64,000 nt of DNA, taken from contig JAMWBK010000013.1 of assembly GCA_029953675.1 (NCBI GenBank), positions 930,001-994,000 of the forward strand, in the 5' to 3' direction. Shown here piece by piece: positions 46,067-58,555 of the stretch. The DNA is from Rhodosorus marinus (taxonomy: Eukaryota; Rhodophyta; Stylonematophyceae; Stylonematales; Stylonemataceae). A program made the position numbers and the translations under genes. Below the pieces are notes generated by a model. It searched no databases and was not told where the DNA came from. It saw only the letters and a program-made list of their open reading frames with translations. Every line of letters starts with the position of its first letter. The first letter of the stretch is position 1.

Positions 46067-47785
46067 TCATTCTTCCATGGCACCTAATGGACCAGCCCCG
46101 TACGCGCCGGTCTCCGGTGTATCGGCTGCGTTGATGAGGCTCATCAACATTTCCCGCGTCAGAGCGTCGTATACGCCTGGAGCCATTACCTTGTCCTCGA
46201 GACCATTGTCCTTCTGGAACTGAGCGACTGCATCTACGGTGTGGTCTCCGTACAGCCTAATGTTACGCCCTCGTAGGAGCTCCCCGTTCGGAATGTACCC
46301 GGTGCGATTCAGCGCATAGTGCAGGTGAACAACCCGAGGTCCCATATCACCCTTGAACAGTGGCTCTCGTGGTACTGACGCGTTGTCGTATCCTGCAGCT
46401 GATTCCCAGGGTCTAGCAGCAAAGACGTCTGCTGCTGAGTCTGGGCTTTCTACGAATGCCGCAGCAGACTCGACAGAGTTGCTTGCCCTACGCAAGAGCT
46501 TCCTGAGACATCATGCAGAGAGTCATGGAAACAGCAATTTTAGGTGCGCATGATGATAAGAGAAAAACCATGAACGTGCTATCCAAAGGGCGTACCGGAC
46601 AGCTCTCTGTTGCAACGCTGTCTTCATGAACGCCATCATGACGTCCAACGAGCTCGCGCTGACTCTCGTCCCTATGACAGATCTCAGCTGACCCTCGAAG
46701 GAATCGATCTCCTCTTGACGAGGCATCTCAGCGCCCTGCGGAATTTTCCCACCGAACTCGCTGACCACCGGCCATATCTCCGGAACCGCGCTGGACAGAG
46801 AACCGAGCTCCCCGGATTGCCCAAGCTTCTGAATGAGGTTATGGAGGGAAATGCGCACTTCGTCGTCAACCATTTGCCACATCCTGCTCAGCTTCATTGC
46901 CATGCGGCTCGTGTCCCAAGGACCAGGAGGATACGGGTAGGGGGGTGCTGCGCCTGGGCCGAATGGAGGTGGACCGTGAAATCCTCCTGGACCGCGACGT
47001 CCTCCTGGACCGTGACGTCCGCCTGGACCGTGATGCCCCCCTGAACCATGGTGGGGTCCTGGTGGTGGAGGTGGAGGCGGGGGCGGGGGTGCTTGAGGTG
47101 ACTGCCATGCCCAGGGCGATGCCTGTGAATTCATTCCCCAACAAGATGGATCCATCCACGGCCATGGAGTCCCGGGTTCATTCCATCCTGGAATCTGCTG
47201 TGGTTGACCAGGACCGCATGGGCCGTAGCGCCGCCTACCACGACCACCACGCCAACCAGGTCCAGGACCACGTCGACCGTGACCATGACCGTGACCTGGA
47301 TGCCCTGGCCGGGAATCTAGATTGGGAGCATTTTCAAACTCAACCTTCACCCCCGTCTCTGTATTCGTGGACTCTGGTACTTCTCGGGGCGCTTCCGGAT
47401 GTGAGGGGACATTGGAAGGCTTACCGCTTTCCTGTTTGGCAAGAAAAGATGGGAAAATATTCCTGGATTAGGCCTAGCGAATGTCAAACAAAGCACATGG
47501 GACAAGGAAAAAGGACACTTTTCTTACCCTTCCCGCGTTCAGCTTCAGCCGCAGAACCTTAGCGTCTCCCAGAAGCTCCATTGCCTCGTGAAGTTCCAAA
47601 GTACTGGTGACGTTCACCATATCCCCTTCATCATCCACATACGATACGACCGACCCCTCGCCCACATATCCCAGGAGATTCCCCAACCTCATCATCAGCT
47701 CCTCGTACGTCACATCTCTCCACACAGCAAACCGGCGCATTTCATCGCCCACGGACACTTTAACATGTATGTTTTCGCTCCCCAT
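46067..47785 (-). CDS. PB1-domain protein with C-terminal peptidoglycan-binding-like domain
   Basis: Three exons (47785-47528, 47431-46596, 46502-46067) give 509 residues. Residues 5-85 form a PB1 domain: IHVKVSVGDEMRRFAVWRDV, TYEELMMRLGNLLGY and the acidic OPCA-type YVDDEGDMVNVTSTLEL. A 140-residue spacer follows, very rich in Gly, Pro and His, with a run of about ten Pro (SPQAPPPPP) and repeated HGPGG units. A helical segment (MWQMVDDEVRISLHNLIQKL to ASSLDVMMAFMKTAL) leads to the C-terminal PG_binding_1-like fold: LFKGDMGPRVVHLHYALNR, GRNIRLYGDHTVDAVAQFQK, APGVYDALTREML. PB1 domains pair with other PB1 domains in signalling and autophagy scaffolds. I know of no protein with this combination; function unknown. 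Confidence 0.8.
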
Positions 47786-49007
47786 TCTTCCCAAGCTTTC
47801 CTCCAAGAATCCAAAAACCAGAAGAAAACAAAAAAAAAAAAGCCAAGACAAAAAAAAGAAGAACGGAGCAACGAAACAATCTACCCTTCACGCTGCTCTA
47901 TCCAACTACCTATCCTTCCTCGAAATTATTCTACTACTCCAAAATTCTTTGTATACCCTCTCCCAACCTCCTCCCCTCCCCACAACCACAAGCTCCCAAC
48001 CCTCTCAACTCTTCTGCCTCCCACCGCCCCAAGCTCCGAAACCTCCCAACTGGTCCCCTTCCCCAAACCTACAAATTTCGATATCTTAATCTCTTTCAAT
48101 CATAGGAAAAATTCAACACTCACTAATCTCATGAAAAGATATACTAAATAATTATCATATGTAGCTATTTAAAAGCTTTCGTATTTTTTATGAATTAGAT
48201 AATTCCGGTATATGTAACATATGTTTAGAATATACAAATATGTACGTATAAAATTTACTATGCATATATTACGTTGTTTATAAATTAGGGTTTTTTTATT
48301 ATATTTAGGATGAAAATAATTTCTATAAACTATTATTTAGATTATTTATCATAGTTTTGTAGAAGTTGTCAATATTATGTTTTTAAAGATGACATGTAAT
48401 TTAGAAGAAAAAATAGACTAATGCCAGCACCCACATATCTTTTTGTTTTTAAATAATAAAAAGGGATCCAATTTTATATCCAATAGAACAACGTAAAATC
48501 GTGAACTTCATAATTAAATTTAAATATGATATAGTTTGCTTGATATTGTGAAATATTTTTGTAGTTAATTATTTGAAATTTTGTATGACTCTATGATAAT
48601 ATTTCTAGGCTTTATATAGTAGAATACAAATAGTAATTAGACAAATGTCCCTGAATTAATATATTGACCAATAGTTGTGGTGTGAATTGATCCAGAAGCG
48701 AGAGAGAAACAATCGTGCATCCAAAAAAGGGAATGGACATTTGGTTGGGTAGGCTGTCATGATAGGTGACAAGGTCGATCTTTATAAAAGCGGAGCTGAT
48801 CGTTTGGATTCAGGTTTGGGAGTGGTTGGAGAGGAGAGGAAGGGGTGAGATATGGTAGTGAAAGGTATGGTATGAACGGACGAAGGATCAGATGTTGTAA
48901 TGAGATTGGGATACTTAATTTTGGCGGTGTCGTTATTTTTTTGGGCGGGGGCCTAGCAGGTTATCTCTTTCGGCGTTGTTTTTTGTAGGGGAAAAGTTTG
49001 AGCTGAG
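47786..49007. other. Divergent intergenic region, strongly AT-rich
   Basis: The 5' region shared by the PB1 gene (-) and MND1 (+). 48130-48680 is the most AT-rich stretch in the window. It ends in the MND1 promoter candidates. Confidence 0.6.
48761..48790 (+). promoter_or_regulatory. Candidate MND1 promoter: GATAGGTGAC and TATA box
   Basis: GATAGGTGAC at 48761-48770 and TTTATAAAAG at 48781-48790, 247 and 227 bp before the MND1 ATG. The 10-mer and its distance to ATG are identical to those of RRN3. Confidence 0.45.
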
Positions 49008-49969
49008 ATGTCGAAGAGGAAGGGCTTGTCTTTGGAGGATAAGCGCTCGAGGATGATGGAAATTTTTCTGACCTCGGTAGGAGATTTTGGGTCTGATCAC
49101 CCACTCCTGAAATTGACTACGGCAGGATCGTGTTTTTTCTCCTTTTTTTCGTTCTCACCTTCATTTCTTCTTGTTGCAGATGGAGCCATTTACACTTAAA
49201 GAACTGGAGAAGGTTGCGCCAAAGAAAAAAGGAATTAGTACGGATTTATCTGCATTGCACATGTTCGTATCAGATTCGGCCGTTTCTAATACAGAGTGAC
49301 GAATTCTTGAAATCCGTAGTTTCACAATCAGTAAAAGATGTCGTTCAAAGCTTGGTCGATGATGATATGGTCCTAACCGACAAATGCGGAACGCAAACTT
49401 TGTATTGGAGCCTCCCGAGTGCTGCCGCTCAACAGGTGAGTCGTTGGATTGTCATGTGATTTTCCGAGAATCTTTGATCCATTTTCGCTTACAGATCCAA
49501 ACGCCCAGAAACGAAGGCGGCTCTCAACGCTTGATGAACAAATTGAAAAGACAAAGGAAGGGATCTCTTCAGCCGAACAATCTGCGAAGGAGCTGAAGTC
49601 TGGCCGAGAAGAGTCTGTAAGTCTAGATTACCAAGTCTCAAAGAAGATGACGATGGAACGACTCAAGTTCAGTTTAACTGGTCACCCGCGCAGAGTGAGC
49701 GGGAGGAAGTATTGAAAAGACTTGGAAAGCTAGAGACGGAAAGCGCAGAGCTACGAAGCAAGCTTCTGATATACTCATCATGCGACCCGGAGACTATTAG
49801 GTCTCTCAAGATCGACTCCGAGGCCTTCCGGGCGGGCGCGAACAGGTGGACGGACAACATTTTCAGCATCCGGAGTTATGTTTCTGAGAAATTCAGCATC
49901 CCTCCTACAGATTTCGACAAAAACTTTGGCATTGCCGAAGACTTTGACTACATAGAACAACGGGTTTAA
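49008..49969 (+). CDS. MND1: MND1, meiotic recombination cofactor
   Basis: Five exons (49008-49076, 49180-49237, 49320-49435, 49509-49616, 49694-49969) give 208 residues, the family's usual length. MND1 pairs with HOP2 and stimulates DMC1/RAD51 strand invasion during meiosis. The N-terminal winged helix reads KGLSLEDKRSRMMEIF, FTLKELEKVAPKKKGI, SVKDVVQSLVDDDMV and the CGTQTLYWSLPS strand. A coiled coil follows (RRRLSTLDEQIEKTKEGISS, EEVLKRLGKLETESAEL), then the conserved C terminus YSSCDPETI, GANRWTDNIFSIRSYV and FGIAEDFDYIE. Every splice join restores the family alignment, and no stop interrupts it, so the gene looks functional. HOP2 is not in this window. Confidence 0.95.
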
Positions 49970-50205
49970 CCCCTCACCCCAACTCGACACAACCTAGGCC
50001 GAGAGCCAAACAAACCGGAGACAATAGACAGGCCCTCGCGATGCGGGGCTCCCAAGCACGGAACGTCCTATTTACCAAAATTAATCTCTAATGTTGTTCC
50101 TAATTATTAAACACGGGGTAAGCCACCCCCTCATAGCCGCACTCAAGAGTATATAACATTCTCAAAATTAGGTGCCCAGGCAGGAGCAGACAGCGACTCC
50201 ACTGA
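49970..50205. other. Spacer between convergent MND1 and PPR-like genes
   Basis: 236 bp without a gene; AAAATTAATCTCTAATG and ATTATTAAACA at 50078-50114 may contribute 3' end signals. Confidence 0.4.
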
Positions 50206-53200
50206 CTACAGCACCCTCACGTCAAACTTTCTCTGTGATCCAACCGAACTGCCCTTCCACCAGTTGATGCCCTGCAAGGTAAGGGGTTCTCTCTGAGTCC
50301 TACTGAAACCTTTCTGCCAATGTCTGCTCATGTCAAGGTTGTAGCCAAAAGCGTTCATCCTCTTAACGAACTCATCCGGGTCGTCCGCCAGCTTGCTTAG
50401 CTGTAGAAGGAATTCCCGCACACGATTGCTCGTCGACCTAGATTGAACATCTGATCCAATACAAACAGAACAACGGGTAAAACCCTGGCGTCAGGAGAAG
50501 AACATTCTCTCGCGGTGGAACTGGGCATCAATTGCTGCACCCTCCCCGGCTTACATTGTAGCTGGTAGGCGGCATCGGCAGCAGCTTTGTAGTCCTTCTG
50601 TAGACAAAAAGCTCGGGAAAAGGAAAGCAGCGAGCGTTCCTCCCACTCAAGCCCCGATCGCTGGAGAACGTTGTACGCTTCTTTGATGTAATCCAAACTG
50701 ATCGTGTCCGGATCGTTATCAAGATACAAGGCCCAAGAGTTCATCATACCTCGCGGCGGTTCGAAACCGCCATTCTGTGCAGGACCATAAAGAGCGAAGT
50801 TCGAATCTGAGAAACTTCTTCTCCCAAATTCACCAAAACAACAACAAGTTTCAATGTTATTGGGACTCACCGGACTGAAGTACTTTCTCTGAAGCTTCAT
50901 GGCTTTGTCAAACTCTCCAGACCACAGGTGCAAGGCAATGTAGTTGGATAGTAGAACGCGACCCTCTCCCATCGGGATGTTTGTTTGAGAGAAGAGCTTC
51001 ATCACCACGTCACCTTTTTCGAGGTCAGTCAGAGGTTTATTCAACTCCTCGTCCTCCCCGTCTTCATCAGCTAGTGTGCCAAATTTGTCCTCGCCCTCCT
51101 CATCGTCCTTGCCAAACTCCAACTCGTTGAGCCTCTTCTCCAGAACCCGTCGCCTACAGGCTTTGGCCAAGTTGTTCATGAACTCTCCGAAAATGTCCAC
51201 TCCAACAAACCCAAACCCTCCGCACTGGTCCACAATTTCGGAGAATTTGCTCTCACTCTCGTTTACAATATCATCCGGAGTCTTCGCAGGACTCCTCACA
51301 ATCGACTTGAGTTGGGATCTATAGATCCTTGGACCAATCTGAAAGCCAATCGTTGCTAGGTGATCGTACACCTGCATCGCATGGTTATTGTCACACGACT
51401 TTAGAATCTGAACAACGACTCCGACGGATGGCTCTAGTTGAAATCTGAGAATCTCCTGCCAGACGCCCCATCCAAACTCATTATTCAGAGTGCTGTTATT
51501 TGCGTTGTTGTCAGCGGACAAAAGCGCCTCATAAGCGTCCATCTGCGGCGCAAGCGAAAGGATCCAGATTCTCGTCTAAGTACATAAAACAAGCCATGAC
51601 GCAGTGGGAGAAATGGTGGAGGTGAGCAAAAGGCGCTAGCTTACCGACAGTGCTTGCTCCGGGTTGAAACGTTGATGCCATCCGTAGGCAAGCCGTGCAC
51701 CTAGATGGTCACTGTTGTTGCCAAAAGCCGTTATCAAAGCCGACCATAGACGGTCAGAGCGATGAAGATTGTGCCATGGAATGGTATGGATGTCTTGCTC
51801 TACGCCCGGTTTTAGCTCAAACACGACTTGGTCTTCGCCGAAAGGGTTGTCGATCTTTCCCGCATCCTCCCAGTGCAAGTCTCTCTCGACACGCCTCTGC
51901 GTTTCCAAAGCTTTATAGGCTGTCCCTCTGGGCATCGGCGGATGCCTAAATTCAGTCTCCTCATCCAGTGCGCTATGCCCCTCAGGCCCGTGCAACAGTG
52001 CGTCTGCACTGTCCTCTGGCTGCTGAGATGCTAAGTAGGACTCCAAGCTTGTGTCCAGAATCGAGGCCTCTTGCAGGCCCATCTCATATCCCTCAATTTC
52101 TTCCAAAGCACTCCCCTCGCTGGTCTCAGAGTTCTCTCCCAGAATCCCGTCTGTTTCCGACTCATACGCCGAGGCTGCGAGGGCTTGCTGGCTGCTTGAA
52201 GAGCTAGGATGAAGCTTCTTCGGCCTAAACAAGCTTTCTCGATTCTTCAGGGTTAGCATGATGTTGATGATGCCATCCACATCAGCGTTCTTTGCCTTAG
52301 AATCGGCCAGGCATTGGACCATCCAATCATGAACAGATATTCTGCTCGGATCTACTAGCGGACTCACCGGCTTCTCTGGATTCCCGCGGAATAAATAAAA
52401 CATCCTTTCAATGTCGTCTGTACATCCTGCCTGCGCAGCCGCTGCAGCTGCGTGACAAAGATGTTCAGGTCTAATAATGATCCGGTCACTGAGCATTGAT
52501 TGTAGAACCGCGAGCGCGTCTTTTCCTCTAAAGTAAGATCTCAGCATGAGCAGTAACTCGAGGTACGCATCTGCGTTGCGGTGTCTCCTCTGGAAGAAAA
52601 TTCGGATCATGACTGAAGTCTCCGCCAGCTCCAACCTCCTCCTCCACACAGAGTGGTTTACCACTTCCTTCAGATCCGTACTAACCCGGCCGTCATCCAC
52701 GGTCCTAAGCAGAAGTTCATCTAATGCAGCTGCTTCCAAGTCCTCCGGATTGACTTCCTCTTTAGACCCTTTCGCCATCCGCTGTGTCCGCTGCCCGCTG
52801 ACATCTTCAGATTCAAAGCGGTGGGTATCTTCTGAATCTTCGGAGCGCTCTCTTGAACCCAGCGTTTCCCGGGGCGAACGGGAACCAACCTCCTCCTGGT
52901 GAAAGGAAACCTCGAGATTCTCATTGTTCTTGTGAATCCGCTTTGTCGGGTCCAAATCACCTCCAATTCTATCAATCTCCTCCTGAGTTGGTAGATCAAA
53001 CGTATGTTCCAATCCTTGCTCCGCCAGGACAGGATCCAAGCGCTGATCTGTGTCCTTAATATCACTAAACTTGGCTGGGCTTTTCAGCATAAGGAACCCA
53101 TACTCGTTTCTAAACTCCTCGTTGGTAGGCTTGTACCGCTGTACCTCCATCTCGTTTTGAAAACTCCAGCCCACAGGCGGTGCATACGACGTCCTCAACG

Positions 53201-53411
53201 TCTTCAGCAGCTCCTTATGTTCGTGAGGAAACACCCGCCGCTCCAACTTCGGGAACCTCGTTAACGCGAATCTCTTCTTCCTCTCCCTCACGCTGCTCGC
53301 GTGAAAGTTCCTCACACCTCCAGATCCATCCCAAACTTCCCTCTTGAAGCATCCATCTGCTCCTTTCAACCTCGACACCCTATACATCCTTTTCAAACTA
53401 ACAAAGCCCAA
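50206..53411 (-). CDS. Large mitochondrial PPR-like protein
   Basis: Three exons (53411-51645, 51542-50555, 50450-50206) give 999 residues. The first 45 residues are basic (SLKRMYRVSRLKG) and include RNFHASSV, close to the R-x-[FY]-[AS] mitochondrial cleavage motif. Residues 60-130 (RRVFPHEHKELLKTLRTS, then YAPPVGWSFQNEMEVQRY) and 150-250 are charged and probably linker. Helical pairs around DAYLELLLMLRSYFRGKDAL, LCHAAAAAAQAGCTDDIERM, LWSALITAFGNN and YIKEAYNVLQRSGLEWEERS have the spacing of degenerate PPR/TPR repeats. Such proteins act in organellar RNA processing or ribosome assembly; here that is inference. No catalytic domain is visible, and I do not recognise an orthologue. The last intron uses GTAAGC at 50554. 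Confidence 0.7.
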
Positions 53412-54678
53412 CCCCTTTCTCCCTTTCTACATACCCATCATCGATCAATTTTCACTTCCCAATCCTACCGCCCATACTCGCCCTCTCCCAAAGAAAGTAT
53501 ATCGTCTATGGCCAGTTTTTCTTCCAACTTTCCAAAAAATACATAAGAAAAAGGGAATTTTAACCCCACCCCCCACCCCTTGAATAAAAGATACTCGTCC
53601 TAAGTCATTCTGCAACACCTCCACCCCCCACCCCCATCCTCTTCCTAAAACTTCCCCCGACGTGAAACTCCTGACCCCGTCTGTTTTTTGGGGGGGACAG
53701 GTGTTACTCAACTATTGGATAAATACGTCCCACAAATATGACAAATGTTAAAATATTACTGGATTAAGTGTCCCATATCTAGAATGTCCCATATCTTTAA
53801 TGTCCCATTTCAGGGTTTTTCTCGGTGGTTTCGGATCTGTGGGTCTGAACGTTTTGGTTTGGAATGGACGTGCTGGCTGGAGGTGATCTGGAAAAGGAGC
53901 TAGCGGATATTGGAGGTATTTTATGTGTACAGACGCTAAAATTTACCTCCCGGTGAATACTTGCTTTTCCCCCGATGCAAAGACGGACTGCTACGACCAG
54001 GAAGACACTTTGTTTACTGATCGAACCGGCGCGAAACTATCTTAAGCCACATAGATAGGCCCTTGTAGATCGTTCCTCGACAGTACGACCGGGTTGTGGA
54101 TAGCTTACGGTCTGCTGCGGTTTTACGGCTCCTGCTAAGGAGAATAGGATTGCATACATTCCTACTGTTTAGATCAGATATGACTTTCTTCCAGTATGGA
54201 CCGGTGCGCGGTTTTAATTCTCTTCCGTGATTGTGCGGACCGTTGACGAGCTAATTGCTGTGATATTCTTCCTGCTCTAATTTGCGTTCACGCTGAGGAC
54301 CGGGTGAAATAGAATTATACCAACAATACTCTAACCACCATAGAAGCAGGAAACAGCGAGCTCACTCCGGCTCCTGTTGTCGGCGTCAAGATGTGTCGCT
54401 GAAGCCCTCAGTTGCCAAGGTGGCAGACTGAAGCAGATCACTTACGACAGTCAAAGTCTACAGACACCTGTCCTCTCGCAAACGCGATATTTTCGCTGGA
54501 AGACCTGTTCATTCGCTGCGTCCACGATGAGATTTGGACCTCTTTTGCCGCCACGGATTGTAACTTGGCGGACGATATGGTTCTCAAACTTCTGTCGAAG
54601 AAAGGAGGCTCCCATCGCTCGCTCTGAGCAGACCTGTTATCGCTTCAGGAAGTTTTGCATCCTGAGATGGAGTGGCCC
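53412..54678. other. Intergenic, no gene established
   Basis: C-rich 53565-53640. Three imperfect copies of ATGTCCCATATCT lie at 53770-53810. Plus-strand frames at 54377-54802 run antisense into RPP30 and show no domain. Confidence 0.45.
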
Positions 54679-55637
54679 TCACGATGGAAGCTTACGCTTC
54701 CTGTTGCTCGACTCTTGTGAACGTTCTCTGGAAGCGGTCTGTTTTGCGGTGGATCTTCTTATGCTTGGATTTGAGGCCTCAATTTTGTTCAGGATTCTCT
54801 GAGGTGCAGTGTTGATGGCGCTCTTGGCCCTAGCCTCGGTGATCTTGAACAGAACATGGACGAGGTTGATAACATCCCGCGCTGGACGCAGTTCCTGCGT
54901 GGAGACAAGCAAATCAAACATTTAAGCAAGTGGCGAGTGGTTTTTTGAGTGCTTGAACTGTGAACGTACCAGAACATGACGTGCTCCGGAACTGATCAAG
55001 AGCGTTTTAGAACCTGTTATTCGTGAGATCGATGACCCGTTGACAACGACAAGTCGACGCATTGACGCATCGCGGATGGCTGGCGCGTACACAACTTCGA
55101 CAAGCATTCCCTTTTGTTCAGACGAAGAAGAGAATCTCGTCAGCAAGCTTCGTTGAAGCGGTTCAACCGCGACGTTGGAGAACGTACCTGGGCCTCCAGC
55201 GATGCGATCAGCTGCGGCTTTATGTTGAATGGGATCCGAGCAGAATTCTCAAAGGCTACAATGTTAATAAAGTCAAGCTCCATGCATAATTTCAGCTGTC
55301 GCTCAGAAGTTGGACAGACGGCGACCACATCAAACTTTCTCAGCGCAGGCTCTGCGGCCCTCAAGAAATCGACTCGTTGCGCATTTCCAAGCTTCACTGT
55401 TACCCTCGAAAGAATCCTAATTCCACGAAGCCTGAGTGCTTTATCTTCACCAGCGCTCTCCTCCGATCTCAAACTCCCGCGAATCGACGGTTCCAGTCCG
55501 GAATCAACTCGGCCATCGATTGTTTCATTCACCGCGATCGCCTCATATCCAAACTTTGAAACTGTTTCTAGAAGCTCGGATCGAGTTTTCTTGTCCTTGA
55601 ATAGCTCAAAATCGATGTTCAAATCATGGTACATCAT
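54679..55637 (-). CDS. RPP30: RNase P/MRP protein subunit p30 (RPP30/Rpp1)
   Basis: Three exons (55637-55188, 55110-54970, 54894-54679) give 268 residues, the normal size. RPP30 is a TIM-barrel-like subunit of nuclear RNase P, which matures tRNA 5' ends, and of RNase MRP, which cuts pre-rRNA. Landmarks are MYHDLNIDFE at the start, VSKFGYEAIAVNETIDG, RILSRVTVKLGNAQRV, FDVVAVCPTSERQLKLCMEL, ARIPFNIKPQLIASLEA, MLVEVVYAPAIRDASMRR, LLISSGARHVLELRPARDVI and NLVHVLFKITEARAKSAI. The C terminus is a basic Ser/Arg tail (NRKRKLPS). The start uses the first ATG of a tandem pair (55637, 55634). Introns are 77 and 75 nt. Confidence 0.93.
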
Positions 55638-56673
55638 CGCAAACAAGACATCAGGAAGACAACTTCATCCTCCCTCCATCCCGAGAAGCAAAGCTCAAAA
55701 CGCAGTGAGGCTGTCGGCCGTTGTCCTTAATTATGATTGAAGAAGAAGCCAAGCATTGATTTCCAATACACAAATCCCTGAGTTCTCTCGGGATGTGACA
55801 ACAACTAATCTCCCAAACGCCGCGAACGAGGGGAATGGCTTGCGGCAAGCAGAGACTCCAGGAGTTTACAAACCGATTTCAACTTTTCGGAATGGTAGAC
55901 GGCTTTTTAGCAGAACAGAACTGACTTCAGTCAAACGAGTTCGTTCGAAAATAGCATTTAACACCTGCCTTAGAGAATCAGAACTGTACTTTTAACATCT
56001 GGCTGCACCTCAGGAAGTCGAAAGAGGCTGAAAAATGGGGGATTGCTGGTTGCTGGCACCAGTCACGCTGTAGCTTATCTATGCATGAGCTACGAGCGTT
56101 GAATACCAGGCGATACCCTTGGTTTCTCTTGACACGAATTGACTCCGATCGGATTCGAAAGGCTAGCATTTCGTCACCAAAGCCTAACTCGAGCACAGGA
56201 TAGAGAAAGGATCTAAACATTTGTTAGATAGGAGCTCAATAAGGGCGTCCTACAAGGCTTTTAAGGCCCTGCCCTGTGTGACAAAGGACACAACCGAGAG
56301 ATGAAAAGCGTTGCACGAGGAGAGCGCATTTGTTTTGTTTTGTACTGCTTCCGTAATCTATGCTTTCAGAATACACCCTTAGGAAGAGATGCGTCGAGCA
56401 CGCACTACACGGTGATCCGCTTGCTTCTTTACCCACTGGTCGAGCGAAGCTGCTTTCGAGACCAGTCGAAGTTGAGATGCTCTTTCACCCCTCACTGACA
56501 TCTACCATCTAGATTAGTCGAATTAATGATCTTACCGCCTCCATAGGAGCGGAACACAAAGCACGAGTTGAGGTCTGTTTTACGTTCTCTCCGAACAATG
56601 AACGGAGTTCCATAAAGTTCTCGCGTCCGTCTGATATGATTGAGCAGCACGAGCCGATTGCCAATCTCTGAGA
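55638..56673. other. Intergenic, no gene recognised
   Basis: Only short frames without motifs; no repeat family noticed. Confidence 0.45.
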
Positions 56674-58555
56674 CTACTTCTTGGGTGCCTCAAAGTTTTG
56701 CAATCCTCTCTGTACTGCTTCTCCCTCAGATCGACTTTTGATGTCTTGGAGCATAATCTGTGCGCAGTTCCGTCCTGAAGCTCCGCTCGCTCCACCTACA
56801 GAGGCAACAGAAGTCAGTTAGAGAAGTGGGCGGGTTAGAAATCCAAGCCTGCCGTTAGTTTTCTTGAAGTACCTCCTGGATGAGTCCCAGATCCACATAT
56901 GTACAATTGACTCAACGGACTTCGATACCTCGAAAACTGTTTCGCGGGTCGTAGGTAGTACATCTGATCCACAGTTAATGCGCAATGGTTCATGTTCCCG
57001 TGATGGACCCCGAAGACTCGTTCAATGTCGTGTGGACTGAGGGCTTCGTATCCAACGACCAGCTCCTTAAAGCCTGGCAGGTAGTCATCGATGGTCGAGA
57101 AGATTTTCTTCACGTATTGCTGCTTAAAGGATTCATTCGACCACGGCGAGCTGTACGGAGCGTGCTGTACGATGATACCTGCCACGGCATGTCCAGGAGG
57201 TGCCAGGCTCGGGTCCATGGCGCTTGGCATGGTGACGACGAGCAGCGGCCTCGACGACGGTCGCACGTTAACCGACGCGTCATAGAAGGCATTATCCATA
57301 TCCTCCAGGCAGTCAGCGCCAAGGTAGAGAGTACATTTGTGTTCGGGTCTGACGTCGTTGTCTTTCCTTGGAATCACCTTCAACGCGGGCAGTCCCTTGA
57401 GCGCAACGTTGAGCTTGAAAACGCCTGAGCTGTAGTCCAACGACTTGATGTTGCGGACAAAATCATCGGGGAGGGAATCTTCCGGGCATAGATCAACAAA
57501 TGTTCTCCAGGGATCCAGGCTCGATACAACGATGCTGGAGCGCACGTCATCTCCATTCTCCAGTTGGACACCTACTGCCTTCCCGTCGTCGACGAGGACC
57601 TTGCTTACGGAGTGAGAGAGCATCAGTTCCGAGCCAAACTCGGTTGCAGCTTCAGCGACTGCCTGGGAGAGCTTTCCCATACCACCTTCGACAAATGACC
57701 ATTGCCCACGGTTGTTGTTCCCAGCCCCAAGCATGTGTCGGAGTAGCAAAGCACCAGTGCCTGGCATGGAAGGTGCCATCATAGATCCGACGAGTGCTGG
57801 CCTAGCTATGGCAGTACATAGCGGTTCAGTCTCAAATTCTCGCTGCAGAATCCTTGACAACGGCGCGGTGAACAGCTCGTAGAGGTTTACGCTCTGTGAA
57901 CCCAATCCGGACAGCCGAAAAGCAAACTTTGAGGCGGAGAGCAGACTGTCCACCTTGTCGCGCATCGCCAGCGGGGCGTGGAACCCTCTGGAGAAGAAAT
58001 CAACTGGTGCCTCGTCGACCACTGGGGAAACTGCGCCTACGAGTCGAGCCATGCGCTCGAGGAAATCTTTATATGCCTCCGCGTCCCTACGAGAGTATTG
58101 CGCGATCTGGGTCTCGTTGAAGTCGACATCTTGGCCGAGCATTAAATATCGTGATCCATCAAGCAGCGGAGTCAAGCTGAAAGGATTTCTTTTCAGCAGT
58201 TTGACGCCTCGGTTTTGCAGATTCATGTCGGCATTTATCTGCGGGCGCAACAGACCAACCACATCCACACCTCGCGAGAACTTGTAGCCTGGAATCACTT
58301 CCTCAGTTACAGCCGTGCCACCTACGATATCTCGTCTCTCTGCGATCGCCACTTTAAGTCCCTGCAGAGTAGAAACATGAAACGGGCTGATCGGAGGTCA
58401 ACTTTGCTCGAAAACATAGAATGACGAAGCAAACATACCGCTCGAGCCAGGTATGCGGAAGCAACTAGACCATTAAGACCTGCCCCAATTACCACAGCAT
58501 CATAAAATTTTGATTTCGCCGCTGTAGCGGAAGCCCATCTCCTCGGAACAGCCAT
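56674..58555 (-). CDS. PYROXD2: PYROXD2-like FAD-dependent oxidoreductase
   Basis: Three exons (58555-58439, 58361-56873, 56795-56674) give 575 residues. The N-terminal dinucleotide fold reads FYDAVVIGAGLNGLVASAYL followed, across intron 1, by GLKVAIAERRDIVGGTAVTE. Other landmarks are PGYKFSRGVDVVGLLRPQI, SMPGTGALLLRHMLGAGNNN, WSFVEGGMGKLSQAVAEAA, SSLDPWRTFVDLCPED, ERVFGVHHGNMNHCAL and the FAD-binding C terminus LYICGSGTHPGGGASGASG then RNCAQIML. This is the PYROXD2 branch of the phytoene-desaturase-like family, mitochondrial in animals; its substrate is not established. The short basic start (MAVPRRWASATAAKSK) could target an organelle. A carotene isomerase/desaturase role is an alternative, but the GGxxxASGRNAA ending and size favour PYROXD2. 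Confidence 0.88.
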
